A stretch of 64,000 bases of DNA from Vitellaria paradoxa (taxonomy: Eukaryota > Streptophyta > Magnoliopsida > Ericales > Sapotaceae): contig CM034233.1 of the NCBI GenBank assembly GCA_019916065.1, positions 11,923,573-11,987,572 on the forward strand. The letters run 5' to 3'. Of this stretch, positions 36,000 to 48,336 are shown one piece after another (position 1 is the first letter of the stretch; the number at the start of each line of letters is the position of its first letter). The notes beneath the pieces were generated by a model, which was not told where the DNA came from, made no database searches, and was given only the letters and a program-made list of their open reading frames with translations. A program made the translations under genes and the position numbers.

Positions 36000-37040
36000 A
36001 TTTAAAGATTATATACTTCAAATTTAAGGCATTGGACAGGTGAAGTTGGGAAGAAGACCAAAAAAAAAATTCCCTTAACAAACAATACGTTTAGTACATG
36101 AAAAAGGACTAAAACAGAATAGAATTTTTATCCCATTTTAGTTCTTTTGTTTGGTACATCTATGAGAATTAAGAACACATACCCATTCTCATAAAATATT
36201 TATTTAAATAAAAAGTGAAAATAATCATTTTATTTCTCAAGACAATAAATGGTCATAATTTCAGTTCCTCTTTATTAAGAGAGAAGAAAGAGAGGGGAAA
36301 AAAATAAATGAAAAAAGAGGATAAAAAAGGTTGAAACTAAATTATGATCCTCACCAACCATCACCCTTCCATCCAAGCTGGCTGCCACCCTATATCATCT
36401 CTATCCTCACTTCATCTTTAAAAATTTTTATATTTAATTTAATTTAAATTAGTATTAAAAATAAAAATTATTATTCTATTCTAATATTATTTAACTTGGT
36501 AACCAAACAAAAATGATAATAATTATTTATTTTAGCTTTATTTAATTTGACAATTAAACATGAAAATAAAATTCATTTCCATTGTATTCTATTTTATTGA
36601 CGTGTATCAAATGCAGCTTAATTAAGAGAAAATACGATATAAATGTTTGATGAATCGATCTGTTTATGTGAATTCTCTGTTCATGCAAATAATTTTATAT
36701 ATTAGTTTCAACTTTTATAAAATGCATACTAATTATAAAGTTTTTTTTCTTTTTCTTTTTTTTTTTTTGGCTTTTTTTCCAAGATTTAAAGGCATGGATA
36801 TTATGAAAGACTATTGCCAATGACAACCGATGAGGGTTAGTATTGTAATAATTCTTAATTGTTAAGAAAAAAAAAAAAAAAAAAAGTTGGTGAAAAACGT
36901 ATGGGTCTAGCTAAGCAAGGTGTGGTTTGAGCTTTTGGTAAAGCACGTGCATGACGAGATGAAGTTCGTCACCAGCCTCTGTATTAAATGATGGCACAGA
37001 ATAAATAATAATATGGAATCGGCCAACAACTTTGGTGTAT
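36000..37040. other. AT-rich intergenic DNA
   Basis: No gene recognised; poly-T and poly-A runs and ordinary non-coding sequence. Confidence 0.45.
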
Positions 37041-37049
37041 ATAGAAATT

Positions 37050-37083
37050 ATATATGTGTGTGCGCGCGCGCGCGTACATATAT
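37050..37083. repeat. Alternating purine-pyrimidine tract (TA/TG/CG), potential Z-DNA
   Basis: An unbroken alternation passes from TATA through TGTGTG into (CG)7 and back through TACATATAT. A CG block of this length is unusual in AT-rich plant intergenic DNA. Confidence 0.75.
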
Positions 37084-37199
37084 TTGAAGTGTTTGTATCT
37101 TTCTATCCGTACTCCTTTTTGGAAATGTTGGATCTGTTTGTGGAGTGGCTGTACGCCTGTAATTGCGCTGCATTGCAAAAAAGCTGAAGTGCTAGGCTG

Positions 37200-37345
37200 T
37201 CATGGATGGTCAAGCTATACATATATATATATATATGCAACATTAACTTCTGGGTTGTCAAGCTCTATATATATGTATAAACATATATATATATATATAT
37301 ATATATGTGCAACAATAATTTATGGGTTGTCAAGCTCTGGGATGT
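37200..37345. repeat. Degenerate triplicate repeat separated by TA microsatellites
   Basis: GGTCAAGCTAT, GGGTTGTCAAGCTCT and GGGTTGTCAAGCTCT (near 37208, 37253 and 37325) each lie next to a TA run and a TGCAACA-type block, suggesting an expanded local duplication. Confidence 0.55.
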
Positions 37346-37399
37346 TTGGAATCAAATTCCAATCTGTGTGTCGAGAGAGAGGGTGTGGGAGAAGAGTAC

Positions 37400-39448
37400 A
37401 GCAAAGAAATTAAATTATCTTCCCCACCCAATTAGCAACCAAATGGAATATTTGGTTTCCAAGCATGAGCTAGCACCGGTAAATTGCCAGTTAACTCAAC
37501 GTACTGTAATATATTTTTTATTCATGTTGTGATACGGTTGTGGTGGAATATATTATAGTACCTTGAATCGGCTGACAGTTTTCCAATACTGGTTCATATT
37601 TGGAAACCATATATCTCTGAAGTTGAAGATTAATGGTGTTTGGATTTGTTGAAGTAAAATAAAAAGAAATGATTGAAAAATAAAAGAATAACGTATAGAG
37701 AGAAAGAAAGCAATAAAATTTAGAGGTAACAAAGTTAACTTATACGTACCTATCAATCCGCCCAATTAAACACATAATAATATATAGTAAAAAATAAAAA
37801 AGAATTATGTAGAGTTATAACTAAAATAATTAAATTTTTAAATATTTATTATTTTTAAGTAATATATTAAGAAACAATCCACCTCATTTTGATTATTTTT
37901 TATGAAATTTTTTTTTACTATTGCATAACATTAATTTTGCCAGATAATACTATGAAATTATAGTTTTTAATTAGAAAAATGTGGAAAAATATTTTGATAA
38001 TGACATATTTATATTAGTTGCATAGCATTGTCAAGTAATAAGTCATAGAAGCAAGCTTATGTTATCAAAATAAATTATCACCAAAATGATGTGACTTAAA
38101 CGTGACCGTGAGCCTATCAATTTATGTAAATTTCTCTTATAAAATATTTTTTTTCAACCAATAGGCTCACATATTTGAAAATTCTCACATTTTATGACTT
38201 TTTTTTTTTGAGAGGTTGATTTTTTTTTTCTTTTTCACAACATCCTTTGAAGTTTAATTTTGATAATGGTTAATTAGTGTAAACACATTTTGTATAATTA
38301 TTACATTATTGCATGATACATCATCATTTTATAATTGAGTGAGTCTATTTGTACTCTATTTCTTCCAATTCACTTTTTGCACTCCACTTTCCCTTTTCAT
38401 TAATTGAAATTACAAAACTAACTATTTTAGTTAACCATTTTGACGTGTAATTTGAAAAGATATATTCACCGATCATAAATAAATTTTTAGAAATTTGGAT
38501 AGTTTGGTACAAGAGAATTGAAAAAAAAAAGATATATATATTAAAGACAAGCATAATTTTTATTTTATTTTATTTTCTAACTTAATAATCAAACAACAAA
38601 ACTAATTTCTTTCTTTTTTTTCTTTACAAACTTTTGTCTTCACTCCCAAGTTATTTAATCGAACTCTATATAAATTCTTAAAAAAAATCAAAATAAGTAA
38701 TTTAATATATCAAAAAATTAAATTTTAAAAAAAATATTATCAAACAAATTATAAGTATCATTATTCTAATTTAACTTTTTTTATAATAAAAAATATTTTT
38801 TTTAAAATCTAGAAGTAGAAATGTTTCATTATGAGTTTATATAAACTTAAAAAAAATCAAAATAAGTAAATTAGTATATCAATAAATTAAACTTTAAGCA
38901 ATATATATATATATATATATATCAAATAAATTATAAGTATCATTATTCTAAAATTTTAATTTTTTTTATAATAAAAATTTTTTTAAAAAAATTTAGAATT
39001 AGAAATGTTTATCATAATAAAGTTACTTACATGTCATAAATATTTTTTTTTTTCAAAAATTAAGGTGCAATTGCTCACTTGTAAAAAAATGTAAAAAAGA
39101 GAAAAATATTTTTGGAAAGTTGTTTTCTTAATATTTTGTGCTAAAAAATATTTTCTATTGTAAAATAAGGGTTCTTATGGTATCATAATTATGCTTTAAT
39201 TTGAAGTTTTGTAAAAAATTATTTATGATATCATAGTTCCGTAGAACTTATAGTGAAAAAGAGTTGGGGTGATTATGTAATTTTAATTAATAAAAAAAGA
39301 AAATAGAGTGTAAAAGAGAATAAATGAAGTGTAAATGAGTTCACCTTTTATAATTTAATAAAATATAAAAATTAATAATTATAAAGACATATCGTATTTG
39401 CTTGTACGTGAATATTCTGTCAAAATTAAAGTACTTCGTAAGATATAG
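37400..39448. other. AT-rich intergenic DNA
   Basis: No gene recognised. About 38640-39010 contains a direct repeat of a roughly 180-bp AT-rich block (ATAAACTTAAAAAAAATCAAAATAAG occurs twice in drifted form). Confidence 0.45.
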
Positions 39449-39602
39449 GGGGTGTTTGGCTGAAAAAAGTTAGTCAAAAAATACAACAAAAATAAAAAGA
39501 TTTGATGTAAATGAAATGTGTGATAAAATTTACTTTAAAAAAATATAAAAAGATTGATAAATATTAATAAATTTTAGTTAATTTTGACCAACAAAACAAC
39601 TC
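39449..39602 (+). repeat. MITE-like family E copy just upstream of a TATA box
   Basis: It starts GGGGTGTTTGGCTG and ends near CAACAAAACAACTC; the inverted counterpart is at 21171-21308. It ends directly against the TATA box of the following gene. Confidence 0.55.
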
Positions 39603-39610
39603 TATAAATA
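39603..39610 (+). promoter_or_regulatory. Probable TATA box of the small Cys/His-motif protein gene
   Basis: TATAAATA followed about 30 bp later by C/T-rich sequence (CAACAACCCCCCC) suits a plant core promoter with transcription starting near 39635. That implies a leader of about 430 bases. Confidence 0.55.
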
Positions 39611-39700
39611 AGTACACCTCTCAACAACCCCCCCTTTTCAACTTAAAGTCGTAAGCGCATTTCTGTAGTGGATATTGCTTGCAGTTTCCACGTCGCCCAA

Positions 39701-39870
39701 CCGCAAAATCCCCGACCTTTCCCCCAAAAAACATCTCGACCACACAATTAGGCCCCAATTACATCCCGACCGTCCACCTCAACATCCGCAAAATCCCCGA
39801 CCTTTCCCCCACAAAACATCTCGACCACACAAATAGGCCCCAATTACATCCCAACCGTCCACCTCAACAT
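39701..39870 (+). repeat. 85-bp tandem duplication in the leader
   Basis: The unit beginning CCGCAAAATCCCCGACC is present at 39701-39785 and 39786-39870 with only a few mismatches. It lies within the inferred 5' UTR. The reading frame of the downstream gene stays open back through both copies but contains no ATG there. Confidence 0.88.
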
Positions 39871-40062
39871 CCTACTTTTCAAACTCACAAAACCGTCAAA
39901 AGAGGTCCACTTTGTGATAGGAAGCACACAACGAAGCTCCCTCGAACTCCCCCCGAAACGCACTTCATTTCCCTCATATATATACACACACACACACCCA
40001 CATGCACACCGACTGACCAACAAAACAACCAACGAAGAAAGGAGGAAGAAAAGAGCCACCAA

Positions 40063-40485
40063 ATGGGCAGAGCAAAGGCGGAAGTGTGGTGCAAGAAGCA
40101 CCCAAAGCACCGGCAATCGCCGGGCGTTTGTTCGGTCTGTCTGAGAGAGAGGCTCTCTCGGCTATCATCATCATCATCATCAGCAACCACCACTTCACGG
40201 CGCAGTAACGCCGCCACCGAGGACTCTTCTTACTCTTCTTATGCTTATTCTTCTTCTTCTTCATCTTCTCCTTCCTATTTGTCTTCTCATTGCTCTTCTT
40301 CTGAGTCCTCCCCGGTTCATCATTTGTCTTTCTTGAGGAGCAGGTCCATGGCTGCAGCTGTTATTCCACGTAGGAAAAGAGATCAGAACGGGAAGAAGAA
40401 ATATGGGTTTTGGTCCAAGTTGCTTCGTCCCACAAGCAGGAAGATCGGTGGGGATTTAACGGTGATCACTGCAACAGTCCATTAA
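40063..40485 (+). CDS. Small basic serine-rich protein with a C-x2-H-x9-C-x2-C N-terminal motif
   Basis: A single-exon frame of 140 residues starts at the first in-frame ATG (MGRAKAEVW). Near its N-terminus C10, H13, C23 and C26 are spaced like a small metal-binding motif inside KKHPKHRQSPGVCSVCLRER. This resembles the opening of plant DUF740/OCTOPUS-type proteins, although those are much longer. Residues about 33-90 are a low-complexity Ser-rich linker encoded largely by TCT/TCA repeats. The C-terminal third is basic (PRRKRDQNGKKK) followed by a short aromatic block (YGFWSKLLRP). The function is unknown to me; small plant proteins of this layout are annotated as hypothetical. It has its own TATA box and a long leader. 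Confidence 0.75.
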   Translation: MGRAKAEVWCKKHPKHRQSPGVCSVCLRERLSRLSSSSSSATTTSRRSNAATEDSSYSSYAYSSSSSSSPSYLSSHCSSSESSPVHHLSFLRSRSMAAAVIPRRKRDQNGKKKYGFWSKLLRPTSRKIGGDLTVITATVH

Positions 40486-41849
40486 TGCATGGAGATAAAT
40501 TTCCATACCTTCAAAATCTCTGCTACACAATTTTTTCTCATTTTCCTCTTTTCTATAGATTTAAAAAAAAAAAGGGAAAACTATACTTGTTAGCTTTTTC
40601 ACAGCAGATCAGAGAGAATGGGTACTGAATGAGTAAATACGAGATTTGGACAAATTAAGGATAGACTTGTGTATTGATATGTGCATGGATGGGCTAGTTC
40701 TTTCACGGGATTGTGAAGAATTATTTGCGTTTGCTTTATTAGTACTGTACTAGTGTGAACCGGCATGTGTGTGTGAAGCAGCACTGATTTATTGATTTTT
40801 TTTTTCAAGATTAATTCATTGTTTCTGGTGATTTTCTTCTTCCTACTCCTTTCTCTACGTTTTCTTCTCATGAAAAAAACCTTAGAAGTTTGATTAATTT
40901 CTTCTTGAATTTGAAAATTTTGAAAGAACAAATAGAATATGGGAGTAGCTTTTTCCCAAATTTGAAAATAAAAACATAAATATCATTGTCAATTACTTTA
41001 AAAAAATATTAATAATAATTCATTAAACTTTTCTTCTACCATATGAATATCATTGTTACATTTTTTAATTTAATTTTTTAGAAAAAAAAAAAGATTCTAG
41101 TTGAGAAACATTGTCTTTTCTTTTTTCTTTCTTTTTTTTTTTGGGGGATGTAGACGACTATTGCTCATACTTGTACTGGTTTGGAGGCAAAGTTTTTCCC
41201 AAATTAAATTCGAAAAAAAATAAAAATAAAAGATTTGTTGAAAAATATTATTATTGTTTTTGAAACTAATTAATTGATGGGATTTCTTCTTCTTCTTTTT
41301 TTTTTTTTAAATTTGGGTGTGGTGAGTTCAAGAAAAAATAATTCGACTGTTATACACTTTATTGCATTGGTATAATAGTGTTACTTAATAAGGAGAAATA
41401 AACTTAATTATAAAAATGAGATAAATAATATTTCAGTATATGTGTATTAAACTAGCTATGTTTAATTAAAAAAAATCCAAAATTCAACCTTCTCTAATGG
41501 AACTTCAAAATGGACAATTTTTCGTTTTAAATGCAATCGAAGTAAATCTCAACTTAAATTTTAATCAGTTGTTGTCGATATTTCGAAAAAAATACCACAA
41601 AGTATTCAGGACGAGTATGTGGGAACTTGAACAGGAGACTTTTACATAGCGTTTTTGTTTTTCTTTTTTTAACTTTAAAAAAAATTCAAATTCATCAAAT
41701 TCAGATTAATCTAATTTTAAATTTTCATCATTTATTCTATTTTTCAATAGAAAAAGAAAATAGTAATAGTCATAATCATAACCACGTGGGGAACTTGAAC
41801 ATTTCCATCTTGTAAAAAAACTTGGAACTATTAAAACTAAAAAATTAAT
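40486..41849. other. 3' flank and AT-rich intergenic DNA
   Basis: The 3' UTR of the small-protein gene probably extends some 200-350 bases. The rest has T/A runs and no supportable gene. Confidence 0.45.
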
Positions 41850-42145
41850 GTGGTATTTGGTTTATTTTTTTATTTTTTATTTTATGTTTTTATTTTATAT
41901 TTTAAAAATCTCAAAATAAAGAAACAAAAAATGCACTGTTTTCATTATTTTCAAAATTTCTTTATTTTAGATTAAAAAAGTTGAAAATAATTTTTTGTCA
42001 TTTTTCATTTTATGTGTAAGCTCATTTTCTGTTTTCTAAAACAAATTTTAAAAATAGAAGTGACCAAATGCGTAAAAAGGAAAATGAGTTCAAAACATAA
42101 AATAAAAACAAAAAATAAAAAATAGAAAAATAAACTAAATGAGGC
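41850..42145. repeat. MITE-like family D, copy 1
   Basis: It starts GTGGTATTTGGTTTAT and ends AATAAACTAAATGAGGC, an imperfect terminal inverted repeat. The interior shares TTTTTGTCATTTTTCATTTTATGTGTAA with copy 2. Confidence 0.7.
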
Positions 42146-42415
42146 TTAAGTACATCAAAATTATAGATAGCGTTTTTTTGTCCGGAAAAAAAATTATTTA
42201 AAAAATAATTATTAAAATGACGTGGTAATAACATTTATAAAATTCCAATACATTTCCAATGACTGTTTTACATATATTTAAAATCATATGCTCACAATAA
42301 TATGTCCATATCTTTTTGATAATATAACACAACTACTAAATCATTACCTCCTTCGTGTCATTCCGTGCATGAACCAATTTTTTGCATGAACCAATTTTTA
42401 TTTATAAATATTTAA

Positions 42416-42746
42416 GGTGGTATTTAGTTTGTGTTTGTATTTTGTATTTTTTGTTTTACATGTTTTATATTCTAAAAATTTCAAAATAAGAAATTAGAAA
42501 ATATTTATTTTCCTTATTTTGAGATTTTTTTTTTATTTTGGAATGAAAATGCCTAAAATGATTTTTTGTCATTTTTTATTTTATGTGTAAACTTATTTTT
42601 TATTTTTTAAAACAAAATTTGAAAATATAAGTGAACAACTGTATTTTAAGTTATTTTTTTATTTTTAAAGGTACAAAATGACAAATAAACGCAAAATAAA
42701 AAATAAAAAATAAAAATAAAAAATAGAAAAACAACCAAATGCCACC
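42416..42746. repeat. MITE-like family D, copy 2
   Basis: It starts GGTGGTATTTAGTTTGT and ends ACAACCAAATGCCACC, complementary ends of about 16 bp. It lies only 270 bp from copy 1 in the same orientation. A 16-bp tandem duplication (GCATGAACCAATTTTT) sits just before it. Confidence 0.72.
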
Positions 42747-45667
42747 CAAAGAATTCCATTTTTAAATTTCAATCCCGTGAAACCTTTCTCATTCCAAGCA
42801 TGCACATTGTTTACAGGGTTTTATACACGCTTTTGTTGTATTTTAATATATATATATATATATTTATATGAGTTCTAAGAGGGGTTTCAATTTTTTCTAT
42901 CTTTAAAAACAAGACAAAGAGAACATATGACAGCCAAGAAACAAACTGTTGCTAGGCTGTGACACAGAAGGCTATTAATGGCTTGGCCAATGCCCGGGAT
43001 GGCCCATCAATGAAACTTCTCGGAGCTGTGGTGTGGGGGTTAAATTATAAGTTTGAATGGTCATTTGGTCCACAAGCGTGCTCTTTTTATTTAAGACATG
43101 TTTGGAATTAATTCATTAATCATTTACTTTTCCCTCCTGTGGAATAAAGAATCAAATCGCATCAAATTCCGGAAAAAAGTTTCTTCCCCCACAGCTGGCC
43201 CAAATTCCCCTGCCCAAACATCCCACGCAGCTTCCTCTCTGGATATTTCAAAGCTCAAATCACTGCTTGATTGAGAAAAAGAGAGCCGTATTAAATTTAA
43301 GTTTCCCAATCACTTTTTGTTTCACGGGAGATCATTCTATCCAAGCAGCCGAAAAGGGAAAAACAATTCCATCTGCCAATCCAATTGAAAATTTATAATC
43401 ACGGCTTTGTGGAATTTGAGTTGATTTGTACCTCTTCCTTATTTTTTAATTTTTGTTTTCCCTTTTACATGTTTCATATACATATAGATTATGTGGGTAA
43501 TGTCTTATATATGACTTATCAAAGATATTTTAAAAACAAATCAGAACAACATATATAAATATGAGTTAAGTATTTCATAATACATATTTTGTAATAAATT
43601 AAATAAAAATTATTAATTTTAATGAATATCTAATCATTTTTTTCATTTTTTTAATTCAATTAAAAGATCAAAAAATAAAAAAAAAAGCAACTTTTCCATT
43701 ATTTTTTGACCCAAACAGATAACTTTTACCAAATGGATATAAATTTTTTAATTTTTTTATAAATGCGATTAATACACCTAAAAGTTACATGTTATGAAAA
43801 ACTTAAATTTTGAGGAAAAAACCATTTATGACAAAGAAAAATTAAAAAAAAATAAAGTAGAAGCTAAAATGAAACCAAACAAAATCTAAGTCACAATCAT
43901 ATCTACAATACCTAATCTTAAATTAGATGCAAAGGTTTGTAGATCTAATACGAAAACTCAATAAACAATTCATAAGGAGATAAATGATTATTCACTAGGG
44001 AAATTTTTTAACAAATGAGAAAAATCACGTATCATTAATATAGATTGTATTTAAAAATTTTATTACAAATCAAAAGTCACAAGAATCTCAATAATACAAG
44101 TTTCTCTAATCAAAATACTTCTTGATCTACTTGATTTAGAACTTTCTATCTTTTTGCTTGCTAAACACCCTAAATACATTAAAATTTCACCTTGCTCCAA
44201 CTATATTGGAAATACTTTCTCAATTTAGATCGCAACCATAGATCTGAAATTCAATAACCAAAGTAATTTTTTTGAAAAATTTTGAGAAAAGAGGCTTGGA
44301 TAATATAAATTTGATGGCCTCTCTTATATTTTTGTTCTCAAGAAAATAATATATTAGGTTTAAGGTAAGAGTTTAGGATTTAAAAATATTTTTGAGGTAT
44401 TTATATGTCAAAATTATGTTACAAATCAAACCTAAACACTGTACAGAAAAACAAAATGTACTTTGTGGATAAATTTAGGAAATTTCTTGGGCATGAGCTG
44501 CTCGTAAAATGCCAGCAAATTATTCTGGGTAGATTTCACCTGTAATTCGTAAGCGTGAACTTATCTTTCATTGATAATGAAGTGTACTGAAAATTTAGCT
44601 CCTTGTACTGCTATCTTTCACATAAATTACAGAAGTTAGGTAAAATCACGAACTTCTCGCAAAACATGATCACCACTTTAATCAAAACCTAACTATTGTT
44701 TATCCTTCTACTATTAAGATCTTCACTTAAACATATCCCAAGAGTATAAAATAAAGTGTTTAGGTACTCTTTAACAAGTGTTTACACATTTGACTCAAAA
44801 AGTACGAACAATTAAACAACCTTGTGACATTCTAAACCCAACAACATAATCAAAACTTAACAATTACAATCACAATGTTTGCTCAGAGATTACCAATATT
44901 ATTATATTAATAAACATGTCACATCATACTCAATTCAATTTAAATTCTTAATGTTAAATTAATTAAAATCAATTATATGAATTATTTTCTTTTATTAATT
45001 TATATTATGAATTATATTTTTCATAAAATTATATAATATTAGATCCTACACTTTTTCACGTCATATTGACATTTTAATTTTAACATTATTGATGGATTTA
45101 GGTGATGTTTAGATGGTAAAAAATAAATAAATAAAAAATTAAAGGAAGTTGAAAAAAATTGATAAAAGTTGAAAGTTTATTTATACTGTTTGGTAAACTA
45201 AACACCCCCTTAGTGAAAGTTTACTAATGTTTAAATCAACATTTCGAGATTGTTTGGTTCATAAAAAAAATATTAACTTTTATCAAATTTCTCTAATTAT
45301 CTTCAACTTTTTCTATCAAACACTTTACCATCTTTCTCTAATTTTTACCAATTTTTTTAATTTCTTTTACATTTTTCAAGAAATATACTAAATACCCAAC
45401 AATTTAAAATTAAAAGATTTCACTAAATTTATTGGTTCATCAAATATCTCTATTATTAACTTATTATAATAATATATATTTAATCCAGTCGAAATATCTT
45501 ATAATTATAAGTTTTCTATTGCCACGTCATTTTGATAGTAAATTCCAATGTAACGCTCTAGTAGATTATCAATTTGCACAAAATATAATTGACAAACATT
45601 TATACAAGCTAAATTTGGATCCAGCAGCCTCTTTCCAGAGTTAATGCACCCCAATTTCTTTTTCACT
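42747..45667. other. Intergenic DNA without a recognised gene
   Basis: A patch at 42880-43420 has higher complexity (for example ATGGCTTGGCCAATGCCCGG) but no convincing coding frame or splice pattern. About 43480-45440 is AT-rich, with MITE-like relics near 45105-45200 and 45245-45410. Confidence 0.45.
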
Positions 45668-45992
45668 CCGTTTGGAAGGATAGGTTTGATGGAATTTGAG
45701 TTCATTTGATAAGAATTCTAACCAATTTTTATGTTTAGAATTTAAATAAAATTCTATGAGTTAGATTTGATTTTAGAATTTTATTTTATGTCATAGTTTA
45801 AATTTTCAGATTTCTATATCATTTAAAATTTAATTTAAAATAAGAAAATTTGATGAGAATTTATTTTTTTCTTAAATCGTCTAAGTAAGTAAATAACCAT
45901 CATATATTATATTTATCATATTTTTTTATTTCTTTTGAATATAGTTAAATTTAGTATTTCTTTTAAATTAAATCAATTTTGAGATAGGAATG
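45668..45992 (+). repeat. MITE-like family B copy (truncated)
   Basis: It begins TTTGGAAGGATAGGTTTGAT and follows the family B order (TTTGATGAGAATTTATT, GTCTAAGTAAGTAAATAA, TTAAATTAAATCAATTT). The last part of the family is missing. Confidence 0.6.
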
Positions 45993-46019
45993 CCTAACTT
46001 ACGTAGATGGGGATGATCC

Positions 46020-46640
46020 TTTTTTTTTTTTTTTTCAAAGGAAAACTGATTTGCCCAAGAGCATTAGCAATTGGAGAACAATTCATAAAGAATTGTATCA
46101 GTAATCCACAATTCAAGCCCACCCTCAGTACACTCACCAATCCATCGGTTGAGCCTTATCAAAACCCAAACCTAATAAAAAAAATTGCCTTAGTGGGCTT
46201 AATGAGGACCACCATTGCGGTTGGTTTCAAAGCCCCCAAGTACCAAAATGTAATCTTGAACCAATTAAGGATTAGGACCTCATTCAACGTCCTTGATTTA
46301 ATTGGTTCTTACAGTGAAAATGAAACCAACCCACCTCAGATTGAGTGGCCATCAGACCTCCCATTGACTGAGTTCCATCTGCTCCATTACCAATTTTTCT
46401 TTTGTTCCCGTGCTTTTCCAAGTTAGGTAACTTGTCTATTTCTGAGGTCTAATCCCTTGAGAGACCCGAAATACAATGATTCTCATTAAAGAAAGAAACG
46501 CTGGGCCGAGATGTCCGTTGTGTGCAATAATGGTAATGTTTAATGAGTCAACCGGCTTTCTACTGCTACCCCAAAGTCCTTCCGATCTACTTTCAAGTTC
46601 CCTTTCACAACCACGATGTGAGGTTCGGGCGTAAAGGAGT
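46020..46640. other. Higher-complexity island with a 139-codon open frame of unknown nature
   Basis: An open frame on the plus strand (46007-46426) follows a T run, and the local composition is more balanced than the surroundings. I recognise no domain, and no splice sites or promoter support it. It may be a fragment of a mobile element or an old gene. Confidence 0.2.
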
Positions 46641-46649
46641 GTTTGGAAT

Positions 46650-47647
46650 AACAAAATTATCTAAAAAATTTTAAAAATTTTCACTTTTTTTTCAACTTTC
46701 TCTACACCAATTTTTATTAATCTTTTTAATTTTTGAAAAAAAATACACACCATACACTCAACAATAAAAAAGTTTAACGATTTTTTTTTTTTTTGATATT
46801 CCAAACAACCCTAAATAAGGGGTAATTCTTTATAGTGAAGACAATTATTATTTTTTGTCGTTACTTTTACATTTTTATTTTTATTTACTTAAAAATTATA
46901 TTTTTACCATTAAAAATCTTTTTAAGTCCGTCGATACCTACGATTGTTGTTACCTTAATAGTTTGATAATCATTTTTATTTCACTGGAAACTCCAACTAA
47001 AGAAATTCATGTTATGACTTTCATGGAAAATTAATTGACACTTTGATGATTCTATAGCTCAAATTAAATGTATTTGATTCATACAAAGATTGAACTCTCC
47101 CATGTTATTATTAATATATTGGTTCTAAATTCTGACATGTGGATGAGAACAAAAGCATATGAATTCACTAATTTTTTATTAGGTAAAATAACTAATGTTA
47201 CTTTAAAATTTTTATTTATACTCACGTTGTATTCAATACCTACTAAAGAGATGTATTGACTGTTATAAAATTTATAAGTGAAAAGACGAAAAATGTCCAT
47301 TTAAAATAAGATTCAACTAAGATATAAATAGAGAGAATATTATATAAAATGTATGAGATGTAAATATAATTTTTTAAATTGATTAAGGTTTTCTTAAAGG
47401 GATTTTTTTTGGAGGGGGGGGGGGGTTATATATAATGATGAGCTGTCTATATAACGAAACAACCCTAACCCATTCAAAGAGGACAGCCCTCCCAGCATGA
47501 TTAAAAGGCAGAATTTCGAGAAAAATTTCCAACTAATTTAACTAAATATGTTTCTTTCTTATATTAATTACGTCGGATCGAGAGAAGCTTTTCTTAGCAC
47601 ATACGAATAAGATTGTGATTTGTGACTCTTCAAAGTGGTTGACCCTC
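46650..47647. other. AT-rich intergenic DNA
   Basis: A MITE-like relic at about 46627-46812 (GGAGTGTTTGGAATAAC...ATATTCCAAACAACCC), then non-coding sequence with a G-run near 47412-47426. Confidence 0.4.
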
Positions 47648-47655
47648 ATTCTAAG

Positions 47656-48336
47656 CAATGGCGAATTCAAAAAATTTGGCCAGTGTAAACGTAAATCAGT
47701 AGACGCAAATTAGGGTAGCCTATGTTAGCGTAATCTATATTTTCAAGCTCCGACACGTTACAATGGTAGATGTGAAGGTAGACAGTGACAGATCCAAAAA
47801 ACAGATCCGATTTAGTCCACCCTAGTTATCCCTATCCTCAACCCATATCACAACCGAAGCTCATCATAAGAATCCGTTATAATGCTTGTCCAGCTGGCAA
47901 CAGTGAGATTGAAGGAAAAAGTCGACGATGTTGGGGCAGCGATAGTAGCAATCCTCTTCATGCAGTCTAATAGTCATCGAAAGTCGAGAAGAGAGTTAGA
48001 TGAGATCCCAAGCACAACAGCCCTATCGAGCCCGCAAGCTTCCACGCAGTCATCGATTTTGATCCACTCCTTCAAGTTATCACTGGCCTTTATCTTCAAG
48101 CTCCAACACGTCGCATGTGAATACTTTCTCTTCGCTCTTCCTTTTCACGTTTTTCTCCAGTACGCATAGAGAGAATGATAGGTTTAGGGCTCAGGATTGC
48201 AACAATACAGATAAAAGTGAGTTTAAGGCTTTCTATATGTGGGTCAGGTTAATGGATTGGATCGGGTCATCAGGTCGAGTCTAAATTTTCAGTGTAGGCA
48301 AAAGTCTACTATGAGCCCTTCATGCGTCCGCCATTG
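47656..48336. mobile_element. hAT-type non-autonomous transposon with exact 8-bp target duplication
   Basis: The 681-bp insert starts CAATGGCGAATTC and ends with the complement of CAATGGCGGACGC. Exact 8-bp direct repeats ATTCTAAG flank it at 47648-47655 and 48337-48344. The interior is richer in G+C than its flanks and has a short open frame (about 47882-48169) without a recognised domain. An 8-bp duplication and CA(A/G)TGGCG-type ends suit the hAT superfamily. No transposase is present. Confidence 0.82.

Noticed and set aside
39679..40062. N-terminal extension of the small Ser-rich protein
   Set aside because: The frame is open upstream but has no ATG before 40063, and the extension is encoded by a tandem-duplicated leader and CA repeats. 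A eukaryotic start at 40063 is the better choice.
39844..40264. Minus-strand open frames opposite the small-protein gene
   Set aside because: They are shadows of the Ser-rich repeat coding (Asp/Met/Leu runs) and have no domain or promoter.
46007..46426. 139-residue open frame as a real gene
   Set aside because: No recognised domain, starts in a poly-T-encoded Phe run, no splice or promoter support. Kept only as a low-confidence island.
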